The notes: generated from the sequence alone by a model not told the origin. A stretch of 64,000 nt of DNA from Gnetum montanum (GCA_015680685.1 MNCI01011451.1:1896-65895); one strand, 5' to 3'. Shown: positions 33,241-45,344, counted from the first letter of the stretch. Numbers and translations are program-made.

Positions 33241-36200
33241 CCATAGGAGGCAAACTTATTATTTTATTAATAATAAAGCATATTAATTATTAGGAAGGAA
33301 ATATCAAAACCCTATTCTCATATTGATGTTTTCATTTATTATTTTATTCTAATTCATTATTAACATAATTCATATTCTTAGATTTTATTTTACATCACTC
33401 ATAGTTCATTTACATACTTAGTGTTTATTTGTATCATTTAGACATCAACAATTCTATTACTTAGACTTATTATTTCTCCTCAATTTTCCTAGCATTTCTA
33501 GTTTATGGATGATAGGCTAAGTTTGTATTTGATGGGAAGTTCTTGTCCATTCATGTCATGGCTATTAACTTATTAGGAGTTATATTGATACGAAAACCAT
33601 TTATGACCATGAGTTAGATAAGGAACATATGATTCATGGTAGTGCTCTTATAAGGTTGAAAAAGAACTATTTTGTAGGAATAAACACTAGTAAGAAAGAA
33701 ATGACAATTATTAGTTTATCATTAAATTATAATGTCAGGAAGAGTTTAGGGTAATAATTAAGAAGTATATAATAATTAGAAGATATGATAAGAAATGGTG
33801 TAAAAATATTGTTAAGCATTGAATTATATTAGATTTTTTAATCTTAAAAAATGATGATTAAATAGGTATTGAATTTGAATTTTAAGCTATATGAAGATAA
33901 ATTTAAATTTACGTAAATAATTATGATTCAAAATAAACATAAGCCAAAGGAAGAGTTAAATTTTTTTTATTGTAGTATAGACTAATAAATGATTTTAATA
34001 GTCTAGGGTCAAATTTACTAGAAGCTTGTGATTTTGGATTTATTGATCTTGGCTATCATCTTGCATTAGGCATTGCTTGAAGAAAGGAAGCTTGATCTAG
34101 GATAGAGTCTAGATTTTTCAAAGTACACTTGGTTTAGGTATGAATACATAGAGATTTTGAATTAGTTAATAGAGAATTTTAATATAATTTTCTAGACAAG
34201 ATAAAGCATTGATATAATTGCTACATCTCTACAAAGATTAAAGCCTAATATTGTCCCAACAATAAAAGAAATCATTTACAAGGCTAAAGGTCAAAGCATG
34301 ATTATTAAAGATAAAGATGTTAGAGACTTGACAGTATGGCTAAAGGAGCTATAATAATTTGGAAGTAGGAGGTATATAAAAATTTTAATGCCGATAAAAG
34401 TACTTTGATTTATTTAGCATTGTATAACTTCATCTGCAATTCCCGAGGCTTTATTGTCCATGCTAGCAGATAAGATGATTAATTGAGATATAAAGAAATC
34501 TTGAGATAATTTGCATAATGTGAAGATATTTATGAAAAGAAAATTGTAATAGGTATCATCTAGGTAACATGAAGAATCAATATTTAATAGAGGTGTAAGT
34601 TCTAGTGAAAAGCTGGAAGATAGTGGCTAATAGAAGGCTAACTATGATTCTTCCATATGAGAAAGTGTTGAAAGGACTAAAGTAGGCCAAATGATAGAAA
34701 CAAATAAAAAACATAAGAAAGATGCATCAACTTCATGAAAACAAAAACTACAGATGAGACTAGGAGTGGAAAACCTTTAAGAATGAGTGTGTTTTGAGAT
34801 TTTTGGAGTAAATAAAGTAAGTTTCTTTGTTGATTTATTCTAATAAAAAATAATAATAATAAGTAAAAAAAGAAATGTAATATTGGTATATATATTTAAT
34901 GTGCAATAAGAGTAAGGGAAGAAGAAGGGGTGTTTATTGATTTGGATAAGGATAGAAAATTTGTTTACGTAAATGGCCAAGATGTTGGTCATGGAAAAAA
35001 ATGATTAATGACTAAGGGATTACATTACAAAAGAGAGCTAGATAGAGTAGAAGTTTAGGATATCCTGATGGTTGAAAATCCAAGACACACCTAGATAGAA
35101 TGCATATCCTATCTTCATAGTTTTCTTGCTAGTAGGAAATTTTATATCATGAAGGTTGATGAGAAGCTTATGTATATAGAGTGAAATGCCAAAATTCTTA
35201 GGCATGTCTTTGGCTTTAAGAAGGAGATCACTATTAAATCAAGCTAGGCATCTACACAAAAAAGAATAATAATTAAATGAATGAATCCAAACAACAACTC
35301 CTAGTAAATTGATCATTAAATATCTAAAGAATGATGATGAATATCCTCTACATCATGTTTCTATTGAATGGTTGTGGCTCTTATGGCTAGAATAGAAAAA
35401 GTCTTTTCTAGGTAAGAACACCCATGTGTTTTATGAGGTGTTAATTAAAGGAGAAATGTATGATTTTTTAACACACAGTATATGATTTTAAAGAAGTAGT
35501 AGAGAGATTACTTATGCCTTTAGAGACTTAAAAAATCTTTTGCTATAACCAACTACGAGTTTTATCTAGGAGTAGTGAGGGCCATAGTGAAATTTTTAGT
35601 AGAGGAAAATAAAAGTAGTCCTCCTAAGAATATTTTTTGTTTTTCTATCCTAATTTGTAGAAAAATAAAGTATTTAAAAGCTACTACAATGACTATTAGA
35701 TGGGCTGACCAAGAAACTACGTTAAGCAATAAGCCCCCACCATCATATTCATCAATTTCTCAAAGCATCATAAATAAAATGTGTAAAGGATGATGCAATA
35801 GCAAGAAAGGTTGCTCTTAAGAACATGATGATGGAGATAATAGTGCCTAGTAGCATTAAGAGGTAAATAACTACAAAGGACAAAGTTGAAGATGTATCAT
35901 CATTAAAGTAACTAAAAATAAAGATTATTACCAAAGTGACTTGTGACATGATTACTAATTTTAGAATTAAGTTTAAATTTATAAAGTGATAATTTTTATA
36001 AGTATTTGTTTAAATGTTAGTTCATGTGGTGTAGAAAAACAAGGAAAGGGAAAGGAAAAAGAATGAGGGATAGATGGATTGAATGAAATCAATTTTGGGG
36101 ACAAGTGAAAATGTAGAGATTAAAACACAACGATAAATGCAAGAGCCAAATAGTAGATGGACGAAAAAAAAAGTACAAAACCAACATAGAAGGAACTAGA

Positions 36201-37950
36201 AGACATAGGAAAGTAGCTTATGATGGAGAAGGAGCTTAAAATGGTTAGTTTATAATAGAATCTCAAAAATCTTGATAAATAGGAATATATAAGATAAGTA
36301 GATAAACAAAGTATATTTGAATTTTTGTAGAGAAAGTGAGACAATATAAGAAAAAGTGGTTTGGACTAAAAGACAAAGTGGACTTTTATGATGGAATGAT
36401 GAATTATTCGAAATCAAAGCTAAGGAAAGTCATGGAAGATGAAGTAAGTTTTAAATAACATGGGATATGAAAAGATTTAAATAAAAATTGAGAGAGACAT
36501 GACTCGTAATTTTGATATTAACGAAGACTTAAGACTCATTATGGGAAAGCATTATAACCTAGATTTTGAAGGAAATATGATGGATCAAATAAATCCCAAA
36601 GATAAAGATTTCATCTCGAAGTTAGGTGAATTTGAGATGAAGATGGCCTATATGCATCGTCAACATAAATTGACTATGTTGGCATCAATGAAGAAAGTGA
36701 AAAAATTAGAAGATGAACTTCAAAATTTTGAAATTAAAAGAAAAAAAGATGACTAGCATGATGGACCTATTGTAGATATCTCAGATCATTATTGCCAAAT
36801 ACAATATTCTTGATACAACATTTTGGGAGAATTGAAGATATACAAAACAAAAGAAACTAACAATGGTAAGAGGGTTGGAGAGTCATGTTCTTATACACAA
36901 TGTAATAAAGAAGGGAAAATAAGTGTGTAAGATGAGAGGAATTGATAATAAAGCACCATGTAAATAAGTTGTATTACAAAAGAAGAGCCATAAAGTTGGG
37001 CAACAAGTACAAGAAAAATGATAGCAATAATAATCTCATCATGATTTTTATAAATGTAGTGGGATTGATTGAAGATTTCGATAAATTCATGGATTGTATG
37101 TGTAGAGATCCCTAACTTGGCTCCACTAATCACTCCTATGGGAGAGGATGATGAAGAAATAGAGAATAGTGAAAAAGACATTAAAAATACAAATTTAGAT
37201 TAAATATTGAAGATACCTTCAATCCCAAATGTATCACTAGAATAATTAAACATCAAAGGATTGATAAAAGAAGATGCTAATGCAATATTAATAGAACATT
37301 TTAAGAAATTAGAGGCAGTAAGCCTACAAGAAATAGAAGAAAAGATTATAGAAGTAGATGTTGTACCAATACTTAGTCAGTAAAAAGAAAAAAGTCATAG
37401 AAAGTAAATAACAATTATTAATAATTTTTTGTTATCAATAATTTATCATATATTGATAAATTATAAAGAAGTGTTTTAGTATTTTAGGTTTAGACTAAGA
37501 AAAATGAAGTGCTGATGGAAAAGAAGAAGTAGGTATCTAGAAAGGACTAAGTTAGAAAAATATTAGCTGAAAAATGATTTTTTGTACTTTGACTTATTAT
37601 GAAAACATGGATAAGTATTTGAAAGGGAAGTGAACTTATCTGTATTATTGAGTTAATGTTAAGAATTGAGAGTGCTAGAAAAATTTATTATATTCAATAG
37701 ACACATTTCATTTTATGTTTATAAGAAAAGATTTGAATTATGGTATATTTAATTTATTAACAAATTACACGTTGGGATTTTGGCTAAATGTTTAGGATAA
37801 TTCTAATTTTTTACTTTAAATTTTTCATTTCACTTTGGCATATTTTCAAGTTATTTATTTCCAATTTGCAATTTTAGTTTATAAAAATACGACAGAATAT
37901 AGAAATATAAAACATAGATATATCATAATAGAAAGAGAAACTATTAAATT
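33241..37950 (+). other. AT-rich stretch with decayed coding appearance, unidentified
   Basis: Several plus-strand stretches look protein-like when frameshifts are allowed: 34910-35240 (G-V-F-I-D-L-D-K-D-R-K-F-V-Y-V-N-G), 35420-35800, and an open frame 36499-36756 (85 codons with an ATG and a Lys/Glu-rich end resembling a coiled coil). None matches a family I know. It may be an old gag-pol of a divergent element. There is no start-to-stop gene of normal length. Confidence 0.35.
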
Positions 37951-38119
37951 AAGCCAAAGTATTAAACCCGACCGCGTTTGGTGGGAGAGCCAGAGCCAGA
38001 GCAGGGCGAGAGGTAGACACAGCATTTTTCTAAAGAAAACTCCCTCTATCTCGCTGCTCACAAGAGGAGAAAGCGGCCCTCCTTTAGTAAGTTTCCTTTC
38101 TATTATAAATAAAATAGCA

Positions 38120-38127
38120 TATATAAA
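38120..38127 (+). promoter_or_regulatory. TATA-like box upstream of the P450 remnant
   Basis: TATATAAA lies 30 bases before the presumed ATG at 38150. This is too close to leave a normal 5' leader, so either the leader is lost or the box is fortuitous. Confidence 0.4.
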
Positions 38128-38149
38128 GGAGCGTGCAGAAGCGGGTTAC

Positions 38150-38432
38150 ATGGGTAGCCGCTCTCACGGTGGGATATGTTGTAGCAGGGTGGAAACTGCT
38201 TGCATCGCTCCTGAGGCAGCGATGGAAGTAGCTTCCACTGGGGCCGCGGGGTTGCCATTTGCAGGCTGCCTCCGCGCTGGGTGCAGCACCGCATGCGGCC
38301 CTCACCCAGTTATGGCCTGTCATGTACCTCAAATTTGCAGATCGAGATAGCACTACTGCTGTGGGTGCATTTGAGGTCCGCCTTTCCTTGCCTGAGTTTT
38401 TCAACATCTGTACTGCGAACATCCTCGGCCAG
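38150..38432 (+). pseudogene. P450 remnant, exon 1
   Basis: After the ATG (frame shifted by a 2-base loss) it reads V-A-A-L-T-V-G-Y-V-V-A-G-W-K-L-L, a membrane anchor, then L-L-R-Q-R-W-K, a TAG, L-P-L-G-P-R-G and, in a neighbouring frame, L-P-F-A-G-C-L. It continues A-L-G-A-A-P-H-A-A-L-T-Q-L and P-V-M-Y-L-K-F-A, then jumps to L-P-E-F-F-N-I-C-T-A-N-I-L-G-Q. The jump skips about 90 residues present in full-length relatives. Confidence 0.85.
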
Positions 38433-38650
38433 GTCTGCTGCTGCTGCTTCTCCTTCTCCTCTCAAACGTGAAAAAGCTTTTGTTTCTGTTTCGTTTCAAG
38501 TGGGGGATATTATTTTGGCTTGCTTGCTTGCTTTTGTGAAGTTATCTACCGCGTGAACAATTGATTTTGAGCGGTTGAATGCTATAAACTCCGCGGGCTG
38601 GACACTGACTGGTTAGCTTTTCAGTTTACAGTGTTTTCTTGTGATTGCAG
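38433..38650 (+). other. P450 remnant, 218-bp phase-0 intron
   Basis: CAG|GTCTGC at 38430-38438 and TGATTGCAG|TTG at 38642-38653 give GT...AG borders. Joining the flanking codons keeps frame and joins G-Q to L-L-L-G-R-R, as expected for the family. The sequence between is T-rich near its 3' end. Confidence 0.75.
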
Positions 38651-38832
38651 TTGCTTCTGGGGCGTCGCCTATTCGAGCACGAGGGGGAGGGAAAGCCAGC
38701 GAGTTCAAAAAAATGGCGGTAGAACTTATGACGCTGTCTGGGCCGTTTAATCTGGCCGATTTCATTCCCCAAATCGTATGGATGGGTATGCAGGGCATAC
38801 AGCTCAAAATGAAATTGTGTATCATTGTGTGA
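38651..38832 (+). pseudogene. P450 remnant, exon 2
   Basis: Starts L-L-L-G-R-R-L-F-E-H-E-G-E-G, then a one-base shift in a G-run (38681-38692) leads to A-S-E-F-K-K-M-A-V-E-L-M-T-L and on to F-N-L-A-D-F-I-P-Q-I-V-W-M, then M-Q-G-I-Q. Similarity ends at L-K-M-K near 38810, before the usual L-H-x-R-F-D. Confidence 0.85.
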
Positions 38833-40584
38833 TAACGTGTATTATCAGCTTAGTTGTAAGAATCTTCGGAAGAAAGTTGTTACCTATTCTAAAAAGGAAA
38901 ATTCCTTAGGTCTGAGACGTGGATGTTCTAGAAATTTCTCCAGAGACAAAATGACAGCGTCGGATTTTTTCGAGTTTTTTGCCCAGTAAAATTGAAACCA
39001 TCCTTTGTTTATCATCTTTCTTTTAATTACGTGGGCACACGATTGATATATAACACAGAAATTAAAACATCAATCTGACGCAACATTTAAACCGCGAGAT
39101 AAACACTGATTATTTTTAAAGGTGTTTGAGCATTTGCCCAGTCCACTTTCCACTACTATTACGCAATGGTGGTCCGGAAGGTTTTACGTCACTTCCATGC
39201 GAAACCAACCGTAGATGGTTTTTGAATAATGGTGCCTGTCGTTTTCGCTCAATTAATATTTTTATTCATCATGAACTTGTTTTCACCTTGCATAAACAAA
39301 CTCTTCGTGGGTAAGTAGCGTAACCCGTGCTCACACTTTGGCGGGTAGCGTAACTCGTGTTTTTGCCCACTGAATTACAGGGAAAATATTTCAATGCTAA
39401 TTTGCCAACTGTTGTTACGGAAACGCAAAGTCTTTGTTACATATCCTCAGATTCATCATTTTATTGATGTTGACATCCAGGAAATGCATTTTCCCCACTC
39501 CCAGTTAATGATGTCGATAGATCTTATTTTTCTTTCTTAGTCGATTTTCTTGTTTTGGTTTTTTTTAACCAAGCCATTTTTGTTAATCAGAATCAAATGC
39601 CTTAACCCTTTATTTTGCATGAATCCTACAGCATTGTAATTTAGATCGCATGCGGTTGGAAGCGGTATTAATGCATTGTCAGTAAACTGCTTGTCACACC
39701 GTTACAAAATTTTTTTGTCTGTGGTGTCTGTGGTTACTATTCAGTATATCATGATAGCCCCCAGACAACCCATATTTCATCCCAACCGGTTCATTAGCAC
39801 GGATCAACATTTAAAAAACGTTTTTTTGATTGGGTAAAACAAAAAATTGTTCTCCTATGGTGGATCACAAGCGTACCCAACAACAAAATGAATGGACGAG
39901 ATATTCCTTGATTGTCATTAAAACAGATCAGAAAATCCACTTTTTACTCCTATAACCCAACAAGCGTCGGTGCAATGTTGAGTGTAAAGCGTAGTTTCCC
40001 TAGGATGCTTTGTCAGGGCTGGGTCACATGTTGTGGTGACGTGGGGGTACGGTCAAAACCGCCACGGTATTCATCTGTTGGTTTCATTGCAAAACTATGC
40101 TCTTGAACTGTTATTTTTCAGACCTTTATGTAATTGCTATGGACAATTAAAATTGCAACCCATGTCATAAGTGATAAATAGTCTCAAAACCATGACCATG
40201 ACGTGATGTCTCTTTGTGTCAAAAAAACCATGACCATGACATGATGTCTCTTAGTGTCAATGTTTGTGAGTAAAGTAAGGTATAACAAGTAGGTGGTGGA
40301 CAAAGGAATGTTTAAATTTTTATAAAAGATGGGCCATTACCTAACTTTACGAGAGGGTAGGTGGATGAGGGAAAGTCTAAACCTTTCCGTTAGCTGGTTA
40401 AACTAATACTTAGAACCTGTGAAACAAGCATATTTTTCCTCTTACTCCAAAAAATGATGTCCCCATCCTTGCAACATCATTTCCTGCCCAAAATTTAAAA
40501 AATAAAAAACAATGCTGTCTTTGCAAGTTCTGATTTGTCATTAATGATTTTTAATTTTTGATTTTTTAATTTCTCCCTTTTTAG
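38833..40584. other. Region between P450 exons 2 and 3, no gene recognised
   Basis: About 1.75 kb, less AT-rich than the surrounding repeats. I looked for the I-helix, E-x-x-R and P-E-R-F parts of the P450 and did not find them. A 36-base tandem duplication lies at about 40182-40258 (CCATGACCATGACRTGATG). It may be a grown intron or replacement sequence. Confidence 0.5.
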
Positions 40585-40927
40585 GTTGAGGGCTACTTCA
40601 TACTAGAGAACACAACATATGGGGATGCTCAAGGATCTAGCACTGTGGCCAAACCTAGAGATTTTCGATCTGAAACAAGTTGTGGGATCAAATCTCTTGT
40701 CATTCAGCAATGATTTCGAGCTCATTCCCTTCAGCAAAATCTATGCATGTGCTCAAATGGGTTTGAACAACGTAGAATTCATGGTGGGATCTCTGGTTTA
40801 GACCTTCCATTGGGATGTTGCAAATCTCATGGATCGTCCCATGTGGACCTTTAATTGGGATGTTGTAAATCTCGTGGATCGTCCCATACACATGGATGAC
40901 GCATTTAGCCAAGCTATATTTTTCTAA
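40585..40927 (+). pseudogene. P450 remnant, C-terminal exon without the heme cysteine
   Basis: After TTTTTAG|G it reads V-E-G-Y-F-I-L-E-N-T-T, shifts frame, then A-L-W-P-N-L-E-I-F-D-L, N-D-F-E-L-I-P-F and Q-M-G-L-N-N-V-E-F-M-V-G-S-L-V. The heme loop, normally F-G-A-G-R-R-I-C-A-G, is F-S-K-I-Y-A-C: about nine bases are lost and the cysteine codon is TAT (40742-40744). A TAG follows at 40799-40801. The next 45 bases are tandemly duplicated (40802-40846 and 40847-40891) and the frame ends at TAA 40925-40927. Confidence 0.87.
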
Positions 40928-41953
40928 GGCTGAAAATTCCAAGATAACCAAAATAATATACTCATATAGTATAATATACTTAAATCATGCAGAAGAACGA
41001 AATCATGAATTAATGTAATATATCTTGCCATAGGAAGAAAGAGAATATCAACCTAAGAAATATATAACTAGAAAACCATACCTAAAAGCTATAAGAAAAT
41101 TCATTAATTCCATAATATGATAATACTCCTGACCATTTAAATGAAACAAAAACAATAAAATTATAGGTACTATGACATTAGGAAAGGGGCTAAAAACACA
41201 CACTTGATTATCACTATGCTAGACTCTATGGAGACTACCACATTGCATGTACCTTGTCATGCGTAAAAACTGATAGCATACATGTACAACTATTGCATTG
41301 CTCCATGCACATAGCCTCACCAAAACCTACACAAAAGCTTCTATGTCGTCAAAAAACATAGTCAAAAAACAAATCTACTAGAAACTAATAGCAAAAAAAA
41401 ATCTACTAGAACTAATAGTAAAAGGCTTTTTAACTCCACTAAAGCTTTTTCTAAAATCACACTAAGGCAATAAGGAAAAGGTAATGGATTGGGGGTAAGG
41501 TTCTAGGTTCACTTAATTTAAGTTAGAAAATATGAACTTACCAAGTGAACAAAAACATAAAAAGGCAACTAACTTAACAAATCAAAAGAAATACTAATTA
41601 CTAACATCTAATCACTCTAACTTAACTATACTAGCTATAAATAAACCATACTATTATAAACTATCCATTTAACCGTAATACTAAAATAATATGCTAATGT
41701 AACAAGGAAAAATAAATAATGCTAACTACTTAACATAAAATAAACTAGTAACTAATATGACCAACTATGCATAAACAAAGCATATAAAGCAATCAACTAG
41801 GCTAAATACTAGAACATGGATAATTATCATAATCACTAACAATGATAGTCTAAAGGATAATAATATCAAAATAAATACACAACATAGCCAAGCATACTAC
41901 TGAACATATAACACTAATTAGTGAGTATAATACAAATGTATAAGTAACATGAT
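40928..41953. other. AT-rich spacer between the P450 remnant and element G
   Basis: Very AT-rich with many CTAACTAA-like runs and no gene. ATGAT (41949-41953) precedes the LTR of G and would be its target duplication, but the other side is lost at the N at 47912. Confidence 0.5.
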
Positions 41954-42730
41954 TGATGAGTGGCGAGGTACCCCTACACTCAACCATACGAATACAAGTG
42001 TCTCACGCACGATCTGGTCGAACTCTAAGGACTAAGTGCTTACGCCCCTTAATGGAACACTTAAGGTTAATCAATTGTTGTCCTCCCAAACTTACTTGTA
42101 TTGTCACGGTTGTATGGTTAAGTAATTTTGAGGTATGTGATTTTTATAACTTTTATCTTTTTAACACCTATGCTAGTAGGGAAAGGTGAAGAGAACTAAA
42201 TAACTAACTTTCATTAACTATTCACTAACTAAGTTTTAATTATCCTAGCCTCAGTATCCGTTCTCACTTGCTGCACACACCCTGAACCAGTGCAACACTA
42301 CTGAGATCACCAAATGCTACTCATTACTGGGTTACCAAGTGTTACACATGTGCTCGAAGCGGTTGTACTGAATGCACTTAACTAGGAGAGTCAAGGGTTG
42401 AGAGAGATTAATTATATAGGAAAGCATTTAAACAATTAACAATAATTAAATCCTATTTAGCTTAGTCCATATGTTGCAAGGTTTATCAAAAAGTTCATAT
42501 TTATTATCATACACAAATGTGTGCTTAGGTACAATTTGCTCGAATAAAGATCTGTTCACTTTGAGACTTCTACTACAAGCACATGGAAATTATTCTAACT
42601 TTAGAATGGTAAAACTGCTATATTTTGGCTAAGGGACTAACTCTAGATGCCTAAAATAGGGAAAGCCACCTCTTATTTATAGGCATTGTAGTGGGTTGCG
42701 ATATTGCGTACGCGATATCGTGGTTCATCA
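41954..42730 (-). repeat. 3' LTR of element G (777 bp)
   Basis: It starts TGATGAGTGGCGAGG and ends GGTTCATCA. It is shorter than the LTR of A; its U3 end has only two GATAT units. TATAAATA is the complement of 42674-42681. Confidence 0.88.
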
Positions 42731-44309
42731 TACCCCCATGACTAAATGAAAACTCATCCCCAAGTTCCTTACAAAATATTGAGAAGGCATGGGATTATTG
42801 ACTTGAATGATACTAATGATGAATGGGGTGACATTTTGATGGATCATCATTACAATACATGACAAAAGTAGTGTTCATGACAACAAGAGTGAAAACTATA
42901 CACATTTGACATCTAGCCTTATTTGGCAGCTGAGAGAGAAGAGAGAAGAGAGAAGAGAGAGAGAAAAGAAGAAGTTTTTTGCTGTCGACGCCAAGATTGT
43001 GTGTTTCATTGTTCATCCATAAGCATGCCATCAATCTTTTTCCTTGCATAACTACTTTAGCACCAGTCCATTCCAAGTGTTCCCTTCAGATCCAATCCAT
43101 TGGTGTATGATTGCCATTTGCACACACAACATAGTCTTATATTAGCAAGGGTAAATGAATCACAATGTAGTTAATACCTTGCCTCAATGTAAGGTGCATT
43201 GACCGAGTTATGGTGTGGCTAATGCGGATTCTAGAGATATAGTATTGGTGACTACTCGAGGTGTAGGGGTTAAGAGAAAATCAAAAAAATTGGACCAGGA
43301 CCCCCATGACTGAGAGCAAACCTCTGGTAGTGAGAGAATGGAAAACGAATAAGGAATAAGGAAGATGGAGAAAAAGAAACAACAACAATGTTGATAAAAT
43401 GGATGTCAAAGATGGAGATGAACAAAATAAATGGTGATTGCAAAAATGGTTAAGGGAAAGAAATTAACGGATGTACCAAATAGGAATGCCAGTGGGTCCT
43501 CCCCAAAGTAGGCTCATGCCCTTAATGTCCTAATAATCCTGCATTCAAAGAGTCCGTAGGCTTTGGGAATGCCATTTGGAAACAAGAGTTAAAGTCTTAA
43601 CCATAAGAGTTTACCAAAAAGAAAACAATGCATCAACCAAAATATGGACTATTGATACAACTGGCAATGAGGTGCAAAATGGAGAAAGAAGGATGGAAAG
43701 AAGAGAATGGAATGGAGTCTCAAGAACAAGGTAATGTACAGCCCCTTGTGTATTAATGGTTAATGTGACTTAGTAGATCTCATTCCAAATCCAGCCTCAA
43801 ACAAACCACATCCAGTAACTTTGCATTAATACATTCAGCTAGTCCATCCACTTGGAGTAACAAGAATGCTTCCACGAAAAGTTACCATCATTCCAATGAA
43901 ACGAGAAAGGGAAAAGTAGAAAGAGAGAAGGGGACGTAGTTAGAGGGAACATGTTTATTTATTTCCATAACCAGTGATTGTAGCCCAGATGATTATTCCA
44001 TTTAAGGGGTGTGCTTTGAATTCCCAATTTTTTTTTTGTGTGAGAACCACACCATGCAAAGACTTATTATTTTTATTGGCTCAGCTTCTCGATAATGGAG
44101 CAATTATCAGAATGGTAGGGAAAAATCAAGAAGGAAACATCCAAGAACCCAAGAGAATGGCTAGCACAAATGCATCAAGTTCCCTTGAAGTCATAACCTT
44201 TTCAGTCCTTGAGTCTTTCCTTAGTTTGAGAAATGCCCAGTCACTGATTCGTTGATAGTTCTTATTATTTAAGTAAAGGAGACTATACAGTTCCAAGCCA
44301 AGAGAGACC
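42731..44309 (-). other. Element G 3' non-coding region
   Basis: Closely follows A 8285-9230 and then F 27600-28000. It contains the polypurine tract (42731-42744), a second TCATGGGGG tract (about 43299-43315), and a decayed copy of the stem-loop block (43485-43537) whose inner hairpins persist while the outer arms no longer pair. Confidence 0.7.
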
Positions 44310-44436
44310 NCCATTTTTATTTTACAAATTTCTTTAACTTTTCTTGTTATTGTTTTGCAACATCATTCATACCTTTTTGTATATTCGTGTGTTTATTTAT
44401 TTTGTTAAGTTTGTCACCTAATAAGTGCTCCTNATT

Positions 44437-45330
44437 GATGTTTTCAAGTTAAGGGTTGGAAGTTGGTGAGACTCTTGCTCTAGTGCATATATTCTTTCAA
44501 CGTGGGCATAAGTTGTTCCCCTAGTTAGTTCCATGCACTTTGGTGAGTTGCTCTCTTGATTAGCTATCAACCATTGGGTGTCTTCTCATTGTGTGGTTGC
44601 CACATATAGGCACTTTTATATGTTAATTTCTTGGGCACACCGATTGCATGCAGGAAATGTTGAACATTTATGTATGCAATCACACCCTATATCACTGTAT
44701 GTGATGCATGGAACTTTCTTCCTCTCGATCTTTCCAAAAGTGTTTTCCTTAGATATTTCCAGGGAAAGATTGCGGATTCCTAGGCATGCATTCATGGTAC
44801 TTAGCCATGCCCTTCCCATTATTATTGGGAAGTCCCCTTTATCATTGTTTACTTGTATCACTAGGAAATCAGCTGGGTATGACCACCCACACATAGTGGT
44901 AATAATGTCCTCCACCAATCCCAAGGGAACAATGATGGACTGGTTAGCCAGCTCTAAGCAAATATTGCTCTTCTTTAATTGAGGCAGGTTCCAGGATTTA
45001 TATATCTCTTGTGATATTAAGTTGGCTCTGGAACCTGAGTCCAGAAGAGCTTTACATGGTTCATTCCCAACGACTTGGAGATAGATTAAAGGACTTTCGG
45101 GGTCAGGGAATTTCCTAGGAAGGTGGCCCTCCTTAATCTAGTCAGTGATAGTATGTGTTAACATAATTGTGTGTGTTGAGCTATGTTTTTGGTTTGAAGG
45201 GAGCTTTGAAGCCTTATTTAATGGAGAAGCATTCAGAGGCTCAACCGATTGTTGTTACGAGAGCTTGTTTGGACTGTTGGTTCTGAAGAAAGGTCTTCTC
45301 TTTGCGCGGTTGTCAAAACCAGTAGTGGGT
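44437..45330 (-). pseudogene. Element G protease and gag-protease linker
   Basis: The active site A-L-L-D-S-G-S-R-A-N-L-I-S (about 45018-45056) is intact. G-D-F-P-I-I-M-G-R-A-W-L lies in the open frame 44616-44924. L-K-K-S near the N-terminal R-R-P-F-F-type segment (about 45285) marks the linker. Some frameshifts separate the open parts. It has the same layout as A. Confidence 0.82.
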
Positions 45331-45344
45331 TGAAGGTTTACAAC

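Larger units (their letters stand above)
38150..40927 (+). pseudogene. Cytochrome P450 pseudogene, CYP75-like (flavonoid 3',5'-hydroxylase type)
   Basis: Three exon-like pieces carry P450 sequence in the right order and on one strand: N-terminal membrane anchor and proline-rich hinge (38150-38340), a mid-region segment split by a small intron (38340-38820), and the heme-binding C-terminus (40585-40927). Wording such as N-I-C-T-A-N-I-L-G-Q and F-N-L-A-D-F-I-P-Q-I-V-W-M closely recalls the CYP75 group, endoplasmic-reticulum enzymes that hydroxylate flavonoid B rings. About 90-100 residues are missing between the first two pieces, and the oxygen-binding helix (A-G-T-D-T-S) and E-x-x-R are not found in 38830-40580. 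It has frameshifts, two in-frame TAGs and no heme cysteine, so it is dead. It lies inside element F. Confidence 0.85.

Noticed and set aside
37835-38556. Plus- and minus-strand frames of 63-171 codons over the P450 region
   Set aside because: They are shadows or frameshifted pieces of the P450 exons; none is a separate gene. The minus-strand ones have no support.
39126-40106. Open frames of 62 and 64 codons between P450 exons
   Set aside because: No similarity to the missing P450 part or to any family I know; length is within chance for this composition.
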